From contig OMXV01000004.1 in the NCBI GenBank assembly GCA_900315075.1, positions 1 through 64,000 on the forward strand: DNA of 64,000 bases, given 5' to 3'. The notes below the pieces were generated by a model. That model saw only the letters and a program-made list of their open reading frames with translations. It had not been told where the DNA came from and ran no database searches. Source of the stretch: an uncultured Prevotellaceae bacterium. Lineage in GTDB: Bacteria; Bacteroidota; Bacteroidia; Bacteroidales; Bacteroidaceae. Shown in pieces: positions 63,244 to 64,000 of the stretch. Within the stretch, counting starts at the first letter, position 1. Every line of letters starts with the position of its first letter. A program made the position numbers and the translations under genes.

Positions 63244-63276
63244 AATCCCAGAAAGGCCGATCTTTCTGGGATTTTT
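63244..63276 (+). terminator. Intrinsic terminator
   Basis: AATCCCAGAAAG (63244-63255) pairs perfectly with CTTTCTGGGATT (63262-63273) around a six-base loop, followed by TTTTTG. It closes the DUF4105/secreted protein/small protein operon. Confidence 0.92.
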
Positions 63277-63382
63277 GTAGATTGAAATAGTAGGAACCTA
63301 TCCTCCAAAGAGCATAGAGTCCACAGAATACCGAAATCATTAAAAAAACGTTGTAAAAATAGGAATAAAATAAAAAATACAT

Positions 63383-63390
63383 TATCTTTG
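63383..63390 (+). promoter_or_regulatory. Candidate minus-7 box TATCTTTG
   Basis: It matches TAnnTTTG, 111 bases before the glycosyltransferase ATG. No proper TTTG at the usual distance. Confidence 0.45.
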
Positions 63391-63459
63391 TATTCTCTTT
63401 ACTCCATTACAACCTCTCTTTTGGATGCGATATCGCATCCCCATGTAGCCCACAAAATT

Positions 63460-63500
63460 TATCTCTTACCCCTAACCTCTTACCTCATACTTCTAAAAAC
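63460..63500. repeat. Pyrimidine arm of the mosaic intergenic repeats
   Basis: AATTTATCTCTTACCCCTAACCTCTTACC-type units (split here as AATTTATCTC plus seven-base units) end at the start codon of the glycosyltransferase. Only the 3' half of the usual arrangement is present. Confidence 0.6.
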
Positions 63501-64000
63501 ATGAATCCTTCGAACATCGATATATCAGTACTTATTTTGTTTTTCAATCGACCTGACCATCTATGTGAGGTATTTACGGAGGTTAGAAAAGCACGGCCTG
63601 CCCGGCTATTTCTCTATCAAGACGGACCACGAGACGAAAAAGACCTCCCAGGCATAGAGGCATGCCGCAAAGTGGTGGAACAGATAGACTGGGAATGTGA
63701 AGTACATCGGAAATACCAAGAGAACAACTACGGCTGCGATCCCTCGGAATACCTATCGCAGAAATGGGCTTTTTCCATAACCGACAAATGTATCGTTCTG
63801 GAAGATGACGATGTGCCCTCACAGTCATTCTTTCCGTTCTGCAAGGAGATGCTCGACCGCTATGAACATGATGAACGCATCACAATGATCGCGGGATTTA
63901 ATGAGGACGAAATTACAGAAGATGTTCCCGATAGTTACTTCTTCACATCTGTCTTCTCCATCTGGGGATGGGCATCATGGCGGAGGGTTATTGACCGCTG
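63501..64000 (+). CDS. Glycosyltransferase-like protein, partial (3' end beyond window)
   Basis: The first 166 codons are seen. The start MNPSNIDISVLILFFNRPDHL has the beta-alpha-beta opening of GT-A fold nucleotide-sugar transferases, followed by VLEDDDVPSQSF, where the DDD run serves as the metal-binding DxD motif, and SVFSIWGWASWRRV. This fits the hemolysin-like/GT2-type glycosyltransferases found in capsule and surface-polysaccharide loci. ATG at 63501 is the first start after the T-rich promoter region and fits the N-terminus of the family. Together with the flippase it suggests a polysaccharide locus continuing to the right. Confidence 0.75.
   Translation, partial: MNPSNIDISVLILFFNRPDHLCEVFTEVRKARPARLFLYQDGPRDEKDLPGIEACRKVVEQIDWECEVHRKYQENNYGCDPSEYLSQKWAFSITDKCIVLEDDDVPSQSFFPFCKEMLDRYEHDERITMIAGFNEDEITEDVPDSYFFTSVFSIWGWASWRRVIDR

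Overview
The window looks like chromosome of a Prevotella/Segatella-type member of the Bacteroidales. The grounds are Bacteroidetes promoters (TTTG, a 19-20 base spacer, TAnnTTTG), a SusC/SusD outer-membrane locus, many lipoproteins, and secreted proteins ending in a type-IX-secretion-like tail such as GIYIVNGKKVVIK. I saw no rRNA, tRNA, CRISPR array, transposase, integrase or phage module.

Layout. 1-2.5 kb: repeats, an Hsp20 chaperone and a CapA-like lipoprotein. 2.8-10.7 kb: two very large secreted Ig-domain proteins (the first split by a frameshift), each followed by a tiny acidic protein and an intrinsic terminator. 10.8-16.5 kb: pyridoxal kinase, a six-hairpin glycosidase-like protein, a UPF1-type helicase and a small helical protein. 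16.7-31.4 kb: a secreted unknown protein, a secreted TPR-CHAT protease-like protein, a TPR-transmembrane-AraC regulator divergent from a three-gene secreted operon (M6 metalloprotease, choice-of-anchor-J-like protein, Omp28-like protein), a lipoprotein with 16-residue repeats and a GH28 pectinase-like enzyme. 31.5-38.8 kb: a DUF5675 remnant, SNF2 helicase, AlkD-like protein, GH3 glycosidase and an unknown secreted protein. 39.1-50.3 kb: two converging operons with three paralogous pairs, each a DUF6057-like membrane protein translationally coupled to a TolB-propeller lipoprotein carrying one CxxCH haem-type motif. With them sit a DUF4369-like lipoprotein and a double-Rid protein. 50.4-57.8 kb: a SusC-SusD-SusE-like operon whose SusC ends in an OmpA-like peptidoglycan-binding domain. 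58.2-64 kb: a flippase, a Lnb/DUF4105-like membrane protein coupled to another secreted protein with its own tiny acidic partner, and the start of a glycosyltransferase.

The genes suggest glycan capture (Sus locus, GH28, GH3), surface protein export, envelope biogenesis and possibly an envelope redox function. The strongest candidates for something undescribed are the triplicated DUF6057/CxxCH-propeller module, the small MKK...W[DE] proteins that follow large secreted proteins, the SusC-OmpA fusion, and a family of intergenic mosaic hairpins. In these hairpins short tandem units of 7-11 bases and their reverse complements flank a related core. Family names come from recognising motifs by eye; no database search was possible.
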